Positions 1-6,654 of a DNA stretch of 11,206 nucleotides are shown here, one piece after another. The DNA comes from Firmicutes bacterium UBA3906. GTDB taxonomy: Bacteria > Bacillota > Clostridia > Caldicoprobacterales > DTU083. Both the position numbers and the translations under genes were made by a program. The notes beneath the pieces were generated by a model that searched no databases, was not told where the DNA came from, and saw nothing but the letters and a program-made list of their open reading frames with translations. The stretch lies in contig DGFG01000154.1 in assembly GCA_002391555.1 (NCBI GenBank), positions 1-11,206 on the forward strand. The letters are read 5' to 3'. Position 1 is the first letter of the stretch. Each line of letters begins with the position of its first letter.

Positions 1-465
1 AGCCTGCATATAAATGGCCAAGAGACCTCTCTTGCTTCTCGCCTAAGGGATGGCTATATATATATTGACCGTAGTTGGAAGGATGGGGATCAATTAGAGC
101 TGGTCTTTGATATGACCCCAGAGCTTGTACAGGCAAACCCGATGGTCCGTTACAATGCTGGTAAGTTAGCCATAAGGAGAGGCCCCCTGGTATATTGCCT
201 TGAGCAGGTGGACAATGGGGAGAACCTATCCCTTATTTCAATTGATCCTGATGCCAGTCTACAAGCAGTCTTTGACAAGAACCTCTTAGGTGGAGCAATG
301 ATTGTTAAGGGCATGGGCTATAGGGTAAATACTGACTCTTGGGATAGGGACCTATACAGGCCTGTCCAGGTAGATGAAAAGCCCTGTACTATAAAGGCCA
401 TCCCCTACTTTATGTGGGGTAACCGAGAAAAGGGCCAGATGCTAGTTTGGATAAGGCAAAGATAA
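1..465 (+). CDS. GH127-family beta-L-arabinofuranosidase, C-terminal fragment (5' end outside window)
   Basis: The reading frame is open from base 1 and ends at TAA (463-465), giving the last 154 residues of a protein whose family is usually about 640-660 residues long. Recognisable family segments are NAGKLAIRRGPLVYCLE followed by an Asp-Asn-Gly stretch, and, near the end, AIPYFMWGNRE then GQMLVWIR. These are the conserved beta-sandwich C-terminal parts of GH127 (formerly DUF1680) enzymes such as bifidobacterial HypBA1, which release L-arabinose from beta-L-arabinofuranosides of plant glycoproteins and glycans. The catalytic Cys and Glu lie in the missing N-terminal barrel, so activity cannot be judged here. 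No signal peptide can be assessed. The assignment to the family is firm; the exact substrate is inferred. No convincing terminator follows, so read-through into the next gene, 73 bases away, is possible. Confidence 0.85.
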   Translation, partial: SLHINGQETSLASRLRDGYIYIDRSWKDGDQLELVFDMTPELVQANPMVRYNAGKLAIRRGPLVYCLEQVDNGENLSLISIDPDASLQAVFDKNLLGGAMIVKGMGYRVNTDSWDRDLYRPVQVDEKPCTIKAIPYFMWGNREKGQMLVWIRQR

Positions 466-522
466 GCCTAGTAGATATGCCTATGGTTTTTTTACTAGTC
501 AAGATATGACCGGTTTTATATT

Positions 523-532
523 AAAAGGGGGG
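523..532 (+). promoter_or_regulatory. Ribosome binding site that decides the TTG start of the AI-2E family gene
   Basis: The purine run AAAAGGGGGG ends six bases before the in-frame TTG at 539. The in-frame ATG at 506 lies upstream of this run and has only a weak AAG before it. Translation from 506 would place the Shine-Dalgarno-like run inside the coding sequence. This favours initiation at TTG 539. Confidence 0.6.
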
Positions 533-538
533 CTTTGC

Positions 539-1726
539 TTGGATCTAAATAGAAAAAACGTACGCAAGATACTCTTTATAATAACCCTGTCTATAATAAT
601 GTATCTGATACTTAAAAACATATCAGAAGTTATAGGGGCGGTCAGACATGGTATAGGTATACTAACTCCAATCTGGATAGGTATTGTCCTGGCCTTTTTA
701 ATAAACCTACCTATGAAGTTTTTTGAGAGGCTATTCCTCCCAAAGAGTGAAAAACCCATAGTGGCAAAGGTAAAAAGACCATTAGCCCTAGCCCTTTCTT
801 ATCTGGTATTTTTCGCGGTCTTGGCCCTGATCCTCTTTATGTTGATCCCCCAGCTAATTGAGCTAGTAAAGATACTAAGTACAGCTATACCAGCCTTTTA
901 TATAAATGCTGAAAGATGGATAAGTGAACTGTCAGAAGATATACCTCGCCTAGAGGAAATCCTCCAATCCCTTGATATGGACTGGAAAAACATGGGCGAA
1001 ACCCTGGTAAACATTTTTACAAGTGGGACGACAACCCTATTTAACTCTGCTATTAATCTACTTGTCTCAATATTTAACCTAACCCTTGATTTTATACTCG
1101 GACTATTTTTAAGTATCTATATTCTCCTGGGCAAGGAAAAGCTAAAGAGCCAGCTAGAGAGGGTCCTTAATGCCTTTTTAAAGGAAAGGCAGGCAAAAAA
1201 GATTATAAAGGTGGGGTCCCTGACCAACAAAACCCTATCTAACTATATTACTGGCCAGCTTTTGCAGGCCTTGCTATTAGGATTACTATGCTTTATAGGG
1301 ATGCTAATATTTAGATTTCCCTTTGCTCCTATGATATCAGTACTCATAGGTATAACAGCCCTAATCCCCCTAGTGGGTTCACTAGTTGGTACCTTTATAG
1401 CAGCCTTTATGATATTTATGATATCGCCAATAAAGGCCCTTTGGTTTGTTGTCTTTATCATTGTCCTGCAACAGCTAGATAATAACCTAATATATCCTAA
1501 AATCATGGGTAATTCTATAGGCCTACCAGCCCTATGGGTACTAGCTGCTGTCACCCTTGGTGGTAGCCTGATGGGCATACTGGGTATGCTAATATCAGTA
1601 CCCCTTTTCTCAGTCCTATATGTCTTGTTTAGGGAGGCAACTGCTGCTAGGGAAAAGAAAAAGGCAGAGTCAAATAAAGACCTGGAAAGGGATCCTACTA
1701 TTCAGCTTACTAGCGAGGGTAGCTAG
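539..1726 (+). CDS. AI-2E family (PerM-like) transporter
   Basis: This is a 395-residue polytopic membrane protein if started at TTG 539; an upstream ATG at 506 would add 11 residues. The N-terminus is a short basic segment followed by two close membrane helices (about 10-26 and 39-56), then a helix at about 81-104. A soluble segment with amphipathic stretches follows (about 105-165), and then the C-terminal helices that characterise the family. Hallmarks are LIPLVGSLVG (about 275-284), QQLDNNLIYPKIMGNSIGLP (about 311-330) and GILGMLISVPLFSV (about 346-359). The charged tail after about 365 is cytoplasmic by the positive-inside rule. Members have been linked to autoinducer-2 export (TqsA) and Na+/H+ antiport, but the substrate here cannot be read from sequence. 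It lies 73 bases after the arabinofuranosidase gene on the same strand and ends before a strong terminator. Confidence 0.88.
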   Translation: MDLNRKNVRKILFIITLSIIMYLILKNISEVIGAVRHGIGILTPIWIGIVLAFLINLPMKFFERLFLPKSEKPIVAKVKRPLALALSYLVFFAVLALILFMLIPQLIELVKILSTAIPAFYINAERWISELSEDIPRLEEILQSLDMDWKNMGETLVNIFTSGTTTLFNSAINLLVSIFNLTLDFILGLFLSIYILLGKEKLKSQLERVLNAFLKERQAKKIIKVGSLTNKTLSNYITGQLLQALLLGLLCFIGMLIFRFPFAPMISVLIGITALIPLVGSLVGTFIAAFMIFMISPIKALWFVVFIIVLQQLDNNLIYPKIMGNSIGLPALWVLAAVTLGGSLMGILGMLISVPLFSVLYVLFREATAAREKKKAESNKDLERDPTIQLTSEGS

Positions 1727-1792
1727 GCTAGTCTAGATGCAAAGAAAAGTGCTTATAAATAAATACTAGGCTATGAAAACAGGTGAAAAGAA

Positions 1793-1829
1793 ACCCCCTC
1801 TTGTAGTTTTTTGTTCTACAAGAGGGGGT
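1793..1829. terminator. Strong rho-independent terminator, probably bidirectional
   Basis: ACCCCCTCTTGTAG (1793-1806) pairs perfectly with CTACAAGAGGGGGT (1816-1829), giving a 14-bp stem around a 9-base T-rich loop. On the plus strand it is followed by CTGTTTTTT (1830-1838). On the minus strand the hairpin is followed by TTTCTTTT. It lies between convergent genes, which suits a terminator shared by the AI-2E gene (+) and the GltS-like gene (-). Confidence 0.9.
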
Positions 1830-1880
1830 CTGTTTTTTACAATATCCGTATTCAGATCTTCATTTATGGATCTTTATTTA

Positions 1881-1914
1881 TAGCTTTCATTTATTGGTAG
1901 CTTTCATTTATTGG
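1881..1914. repeat. Perfect 17-bp tandem duplication
   Basis: TAGCTTTCATTTATTGG occurs at 1881-1897 and again, with no gap, at 1898-1914. A degraded relative, CTTCATTTATGG, sits just to the left (1858-1869), suggesting a small repeat expansion. It is in the untranslated tail of the minus-strand GltS-like gene and has no evident function. Confidence 0.85.
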
Positions 1915-1957
1915 TGTTCAGTTTAATAGCTGACTTACAGCTCCTTTTTATGCCTAT

Positions 1958-3355
1958 TTAGGACTTGACCTTCTTTTGCCGTCTTGTTTTCTTTACCTTT
2001 ACTAAAAACAAGACAAGAAGGGCTAGATAAACAAGCATCAGACCTAGGGTTATAAAGAGCAAAAGGTCTGATTTTGGTGCTAGGCCAATTAGGACCAGCA
2101 TAGGAGCTCCAAGTACAATGGCAAAGCTACTACCGGTTAAGAGGTTGGTGGCCGCTGGAGTTTTATAGGATGGGTCAATTTCCCTAAGTAGCAATACACC
2201 TGTGCTAATAGTCCCTGTCAGCATGCCATACATGGATAGAAAACCCTCATAATAGTAGTTAGGATAGATTATCTTACATAGCTTGGCCAGGTAGCAAAAG
2301 GTTATGATACCGCCTACTATGGATAGGACAATAAAGGGAAGCCAAAGGCCCTCTAAGTCTGTTACATCTATGGCAGCTATACCTGCTACTATCATAAAGT
2401 CAAAGGCAAAGCCGGATATCCTATCTAGTAAAAAGTTGTTTGGATACTGCCTGAGCATCCATCTTCTATTTTTAAACCAGCCTATTGTACCCTTAAAAGC
2501 CATGGCTACCAGTGAACCGATTATAAAGTTAAAGCCCCAAATCAAGGGATTAACTGTGGCTGCTAGGCCAGGGGACAGGCTAGAGGTTAGCTGTGTTATG
2601 CCCAGTGATATTAGGTAGGTAAGCAGGTACACAAACAGGACCATGGCTATTTGTATGGACAGCCTATCTATTGACTGAGATATTGGGATCTCGTTTTTGT
2701 CCTGAAAATCCTCAACTGTAAGGACCTCTGCTATTTCTTCGGCAGTTTTTATCTTGATTTTATTCTTTCTATGGAGGACATTTATGTAGACAACACCTAC
2801 CAAGCATGCACAGAGAAAGCCTGCTGCGGCGATAGAAAGACCAAAGGATTGACCACCGGTAAAGCCTAGCTGCTCATAGGTTGCTCCAACATTGTTGGCC
2901 TGGCCAGGCCCCTGGCCAAAGCCCATGGGGAGTAGGATACCTGCTGCCTTAAACAGACCAGGTGATAGGGTATAGGATAGTAGTATTGTAATGATTATTC
3001 CAATAGCACCTTGTACCAGGTAAGTACTAACTATAAGAGCGCCGCTTTTTGGGCCAGTAAGGTATTCATTAGAGGCTGGCTCTGGCTTTTTTATAATCCT
3101 GAGGGACAGGGCGATAAAACCAAGGGCTATTGCATGATAGGTGACATTCTCCATAAAGACACCATCAAGCTTTAAGATGCCTAGATTGCGGACGATAAAG
3201 GCTATAAAGCCTGCCAATACTGCAGTAGGCATTAAGCTTTTCCTTACAAGGGGTATCTTGCGCCTTAGTACATTTGCCAAAAGCAATATACCCGATAAAT
3301 AGCCAAGCTGGAGCATAGCATTCCAGAGGTCTGTGTTAGCTGCGGAATAATTCAA
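1958..3355 (-). CDS. GltS-like (ESS family) sodium-coupled carrier, substrate uncertain
   Basis: This 465-residue, highly hydrophobic protein is arranged as two halves of membrane helices. The two halves are split by a charged cytoplasmic linker (about 195-230). The first half contains GFGQGPGQANN (about 145-155) followed by GFTGGQSFGLSIAAAGFL. This corresponds in position to the GGHGT re-entrant loop and the following helix of sodium/glutamate symporter GltS. The second half carries MLTGTISTGVLLLRE (about 378-391), the likely second re-entrant loop. At 465 residues it is longer than E. coli GltS (about 400). The C-terminus is strongly basic (KVKKTRRQKKVKS). The start is TTG at 3355, one base after the stop of the acyltransferase gene, with AGGGGGAGGA six bases upstream and inside that gene's end, indicating translational coupling. 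Membership of the Na+/glutamate symporter superfamily is fairly secure, but the key motif differs enough that glutamate is not a safe substrate call. Confidence 0.7.
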   Translation of the reverse strand: MNYSAANTDLWNAMLQLGYLSGILLLANVLRRKIPLVRKSLMPTAVLAGFIAFIVRNLGILKLDGVFMENVTYHAIALGFIALSLRIIKKPEPASNEYLTGPKSGALIVSTYLVQGAIGIIITILLSYTLSPGLFKAAGILLPMGFGQGPGQANNVGATYEQLGFTGGQSFGLSIAAAGFLCACLVGVVYINVLHRKNKIKIKTAEEIAEVLTVEDFQDKNEIPISQSIDRLSIQIAMVLFVYLLTYLISLGITQLTSSLSPGLAATVNPLIWGFNFIIGSLVAMAFKGTIGWFKNRRWMLRQYPNNFLLDRISGFAFDFMIVAGIAAIDVTDLEGLWLPFIVLSIVGGIITFCYLAKLCKIIYPNYYYEGFLSMYGMLTGTISTGVLLLREIDPSYKTPAATNLLTGSSFAIVLGAPMLVLIGLAPKSDLLLFITLGLMLVYLALLVLFLVKVKKTRRQKKVKS

Positions 3356-3356
3356 T

Positions 3357-4553
3357 TTAGTCCTCCCCCTTCTTCTTAGTCTTTAATTGTCGGTAAAAGT
3401 CTTGATATTTTAGGGCACAGCGGGCGTGCTTGGATTTTAGTTCATAGTTTTCATCAGTAGCTGTAGTAAATATGATGGTTGACCGGCCATGGATATCAAG
3501 GTTTGATATTTTATCTAGTGGGAATGTGTAGTCTTTGTCAGGACTTTTAAAGACTAGCCTATCCTTGTATAGCTGTAGGGTCCCTTTACCAAGTAATTCA
3601 GACCTTCTAGCCCTTTCTATCCTCCACAAGGTCTCCGTCTTATCTTCAAATATGACATGGTCAAGAGGCATATTTTTAAAGTCCTTGGCTAGGTCTACCA
3701 CCCTCTCATTTTGCCATTTTGACCAATCAAGTACTGTCTCAAAGATTGGTTTTTCTGTATCTGAGCCTGTAAAGTAACCGTATTCATTGTATATGACCTT
3801 GTAGCCACAGCTACAATAGAAGAGGTCATCCTGGCTCTTTAGGCTACAGATACTATTGCAGGCAGGGCAGATGTAAAGAGCCAGTTCAAGGTTTTCTGCT
3901 AGTTTCTTGCCCCTATAGGCCTGTGGCTCTTTCCTTTGCCTTTCGTAAGCATTTTCATATAGGTCTTCTTTTATTATTTCTTCTATTTGATCTAAAGACA
4001 ACTTGGCAAGCTCTGCAGGGCTATACTCCCTCACAACAGACCCAGTCATTTTACCACGACGGATATATCTACTCCACCTTGGCTGGCTCAGGTATCCCCC
4101 TATCATGCGAAAGGTGACAAGGGCAGCTCCGCTTCGCTTTATCAGCCTAGCTGTCGTGGCGTGTAGCCTGTCGGTTTCACCAGTCCAGGTCATTTTGCCC
4201 TCTGGGAATATGCAAATATTTTTACCAGCCCTAAGCCTTTTAAACATGGAGATTACTGTTTTCCTATCTGTATCTGACTTGGTTCGGGGGATAGGATCAA
4301 CTAGGAATTGGATGATCTTGCTAGTGATGCCTAGCCTAAAGATATGATCGCTAGACACAAAGTACATTGGCGTTGCAAAGCTAATACCCACTAAAAGGGG
4401 GTCCCAAAAGGTAACATGGTTGGGCAAAATTATGGCAGGTTTATTAGCAAGTTTTGCCCGGATTGATGAGTAGTTAAACTTGCGCCTAATAAGTGGTCCA
4501 AGTGCTATCTGGAGTAGTCTAAATACGAATCTGTGCCTTGCTTGTCCCTTCAT
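3357..4553 (-). CDS. PlsC-type lysophospholipid acyltransferase with zinc-ribbon and C-terminal PH-like extension
   Basis: The 398-residue protein begins with a glycerolipid acyltransferase domain. The acyltransferase motif H-X4-D is seen as NHVTFWD (H46, D51), and motif III as FPEGK (116-120). Such enzymes transfer an acyl chain to lysophosphatidic acid or related lipids at the inner membrane face. Typical PlsC is about 200-250 residues. Here about 170 more follow: a four-cysteine zinc-ribbon-like knuckle, CPAC (229-232) and CSC (247-249), then a module (about 310-392) with alternating beta-type strands, including GKGTLQLYKDRLVFKSPDKD and PLDKISNLDIHGRSTIIF. That module resembles GRAM/PH-like lipid-binding folds. 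The start ATG at 4553 has GAGGT four bases upstream. It is followed without gap by the GltS-like gene. The acyltransferase assignment is firm, the zinc ribbon probable, and the PH-like call is my inference from pattern. Confidence 0.85.
   Translation of the reverse strand: MKGQARHRFVFRLLQIALGPLIRRKFNYSSIRAKLANKPAIILPNHVTFWDPLLVGISFATPMYFVSSDHIFRLGITSKIIQFLVDPIPRTKSDTDRKTVISMFKRLRAGKNICIFPEGKMTWTGETDRLHATTARLIKRSGAALVTFRMIGGYLSQPRWSRYIRRGKMTGSVVREYSPAELAKLSLDQIEEIIKEDLYENAYERQRKEPQAYRGKKLAENLELALYICPACNSICSLKSQDDLFYCSCGYKVIYNEYGYFTGSDTEKPIFETVLDWSKWQNERVVDLAKDFKNMPLDHVIFEDKTETLWRIERARRSELLGKGTLQLYKDRLVFKSPDKDYTFPLDKISNLDIHGRSTIIFTTATDENYELKSKHARCALKYQDFYRQLKTKKKGED
3361..3370 (-). promoter_or_regulatory. 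Ribosome binding site supporting a TTG start for the GltS-like gene
   Basis: On the minus strand AGGGGGAGGA lies within the last codons of the acyltransferase gene and ends five bases before TTG at 3355. No ATG fits as well: the first in-frame ATG is 13 codons further in, past the conserved hydrophilic N-terminus. Confidence 0.65.
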
Positions 4554-4586
4554 ATTTACCTCGCTTAAATAGAGTAATGCTGGATA

Positions 4587-4613
4587 GGATTTAAATCCAG
4601 ATTACTAATTAGT
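4587..4613. promoter_or_regulatory. Pair of short palindromes in the acyltransferase leader, possible operator
   Basis: GGATTTAAATCC (4587-4598) is a perfect 12-bp palindrome, and ACTAATTAGT (4604-4613) a perfect 10-bp palindrome five bases further on. Both lie between the predicted -10 region and the acyltransferase start. They are the size of sites bound by dimeric repressors, but AT-rich palindromes also arise by chance. Confidence 0.3.
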
Positions 4614-4621
4614 CTATCTAC

Positions 4622-4652
4622 ATAATATTATCTATTACACGATAAAGACCAA
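4622..4652 (-). promoter_or_regulatory. Possible sigma-A promoter for the acyltransferase/carrier operon
   Basis: On the minus strand, TTGGTC (4652-4647) is followed after 16 bases by TAATAT (4630-4625), or after 19 bases by TATTAT. Both boxes are imperfect. The region is the only gap upstream of the acyltransferase gene, so a promoter here is expected. Confidence 0.4.
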
Positions 4653-4682
4653 TAATCCTTTTTTTTCTGCAATTTGTGTAAA

Positions 4683-4713
4683 GCTTAGGCCAAATAAATG
4701 CTTTGGCCTAAGC
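4683..4713 (-). terminator. Hairpin overlapping the exporter stop codon, likely terminator
   Basis: GCTTAGGCCAAA (4683-4694) pairs perfectly with TTTGGCCTAAGC (4702-4713), a 12-bp stem with a 7-base loop. The TAG stop of the exporter gene (4710-4708) lies inside the stem. On the minus strand it is followed by only a short T run (TTTACACAAATT), so termination may be partial. Partial read-through would feed the acyltransferase and carrier genes downstream. Confidence 0.6.
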
Positions 4714-6654
4714 GGTCTTGCCTTCAAACTGGCTATAGTACATACTAGCATAAAAGCCATTCATCTTTAGTAACTCTTCATGGGTACCCTGCTCTACGAT
4801 ATCTCCCTCGTTCATGCATAGGATAAGGTCTGAGTCCTTTATAGTTGATAGGCGGTGGGCAATTACAAAGCTAGTCCTGCCCTTCATTAGATTGTACATA
4901 GCCTTTTGGATATAGACCTCGGTCCTAGTATCAACGGAGCTAGTTGCCTCATCTAGTATTAGGATTTTTGGATCAGCTAGGATAGCCCTAGCAATTGTAA
5001 GAAGCTGCTTTTGGCCTTGGGATACGTTACTGGCCTCCTCGTTTAGGACCATATTGTAGGAATCAGGTAGGGTCCTAACAAAGTGGTCAACCTGGGCTGC
5101 CTTGGTAGCTTTTATAACCTCTTCATCTGTGGCATCTAGTCTACCATATCTTATATTGTCCATTATTGTACCATTGTAAAGCCAGGTATCTTGAAGTACC
5201 ATGCCAAATACTGACCTTAGGTCATTTCTTGAAAAGTCCCTAATATCATGACCATCTAGGAGGATGGCACCATCGTTTACCTCGTAAAACCTCATAAGCA
5301 GTTTTACTATAGTCGTTTTACCTGCCCCAGTGGGTCCGACTATAGCTACCTTTTGCCCTTCTTTGATGCTGGCTGAAAAGTCATTGATTACTATTTTATC
5401 TGGGCTATAGCCAAAGTGTACATTTATAAAGTCAACATTACCCCTTATATCGACCTTGCTTAAAGGCTCATTTTCCTTATCAAACCCTGTATTTATATAG
5501 GCCTTGATATTGTCTTCTTTTTCTTCTTCTTCATCTAAAAATTCAAAAATACGTTCAGCTGCAGCGGCTATCTGCTGGAGAATATTTGAGATATTTGCAA
5601 TATCATTTATTGGCTGGGTAAAGGACCTAACATATTGGATAAAGGCCTGAATACCGCCTACAGTCATTGCTCCTATAGTAGTAAGATAGGCCCCTAGAAT
5701 ACAGATAACTACATAGCCAAGGTTCCCTACAAACCTCATCATAGGCATCATAAGGCTAGATATAAACTGTGACTTCCAGGCTGAATCATAAAGCTGGCTG
5801 TTGTACTTTTCAAATTCCTTTACTGACTTTTCTTCTCCGTTGAAGACCTTCATTACCACATGGCCGCCGTACATCTCTTCGATATGACCATTTACATGGC
5901 CTAAGTATTCCTGCTGCTTGCGAAAGTACTTTTGTGACCTTTTAACCACAGATAAAACCAGAAGGAGGGACAAGGGCAGCATTCCTAGTGCAACCAAGGT
6001 CATCTTCCAGCTAAGGGAAAGCATCATTATAAGCACACCTAGCATGGTAGTAGCTGAGCTGATAATCTGGGTGATACTTTGGCTCAGGGAGTTATTTAGT
6101 AGGTCAACGTCATTGGTAACCCTAGATAGGATTTCCCCTTGGCTTACCTTGTCAAAAAAGGAGAGGGGTAGCTTGTTTATTTTCTGGCCTATGGCATTTC
6201 TAAGCCTATAAGATACTGTGGTTGAAACATCGGCCATAATAAAGCCTTGTAGGTAGGAAAAGGCTGCACTTATCCCATATAGGCCAAGCAGGATGAGCAG
6301 AACCCTACCGATATAATCAAAACGGATACCCTCTGGCTTGCCCGATATAATACGAACAAGACCTGAGTATAATTCATCAATAGCCTTGGCTAGTATCCTA
6401 GGCCCTACTATTGTAAAGACAGTGGATAGTATGGCAAATAAAAGAACTGCTGTGATAGCTAGCTTGTAAGGGGAAAGGTAGGTTAGCAAGCGCTTTATAC
6501 TAGCCTTGAAATCCTTGGCTTTTTCCCCAGCCATCATAGCATGATGACCGCCGCCACGACCACCTGGCCTCATTGGCCTGCCCATGGGTTTTCCTACAGC
6601 TTGTCTGCCTGTATCCTGTTTATCTGGTATATTGCTATGCTTTCTATCACTCAT
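4708..6654 (-). CDS. Heterodimeric ABC exporter, permease-ATPase subunit with canonical catalytic site
   Basis: A 648-residue half-transporter of the type IV (MdlB/LmrD/BmrD-like) kind. It starts with a hydrophilic N-terminal tail of about 50 residues, rich in Gly, Arg, His and Met (for example RPGGRGGGHH at 29-38). Six membrane helices follow (about 65-350) and then a nucleotide-binding domain. ATPase motifs are Walker A GPTGAGKTT (440-448), Q-loop Q488, signature VSQGQ (544-548, one change from LSGGQ), Walker B ILILDE with catalytic E569, and switch His H600. It should pair with the upstream subunit. ATG 6654 overlaps that gene's TGA as ATGA, with AGAGGAGGA inside the upstream gene. The acidic run DEEEEKED (374-381) separates the membrane and ATPase domains. 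Substrate is unknown; relatives export drugs, lipids or peptides. Multidrug export is a family-level guess only. Confidence 0.92.
   Translation of the reverse strand: MSDRKHSNIPDKQDTGRQAVGKPMGRPMRPGGRGGGHHAMMAGEKAKDFKASIKRLLTYLSPYKLAITAVLLFAILSTVFTIVGPRILAKAIDELYSGLVRIISGKPEGIRFDYIGRVLLILLGLYGISAAFSYLQGFIMADVSTTVSYRLRNAIGQKINKLPLSFFDKVSQGEILSRVTNDVDLLNNSLSQSITQIISSATTMLGVLIMMLSLSWKMTLVALGMLPLSLLLVLSVVKRSQKYFRKQQEYLGHVNGHIEEMYGGHVVMKVFNGEEKSVKEFEKYNSQLYDSAWKSQFISSLMMPMMRFVGNLGYVVICILGAYLTTIGAMTVGGIQAFIQYVRSFTQPINDIANISNILQQIAAAAERIFEFLDEEEEKEDNIKAYINTGFDKENEPLSKVDIRGNVDFINVHFGYSPDKIVINDFSASIKEGQKVAIVGPTGAGKTTIVKLLMRFYEVNDGAILLDGHDIRDFSRNDLRSVFGMVLQDTWLYNGTIMDNIRYGRLDATDEEVIKATKAAQVDHFVRTLPDSYNMVLNEEASNVSQGQKQLLTIARAILADPKILILDEATSSVDTRTEVYIQKAMYNLMKGRTSFVIAHRLSTIKDSDLILCMNEGDIVEQGTHEELLKMNGFYASMYYSQFEGKTA

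Noticed and set aside
466..505. Possible terminator after the GH127 gene (CTAGT...ACTAG around a T run)
   Set aside because: The stem is only five base pairs and the T run lies in the loop, not after it.
539..1726. Quorum-sensing autoinducer-2 exporter
   Set aside because: The family name comes from one member; sequence alone does not show AI-2 transport, and there is no luxS or lsr-like gene nearby.
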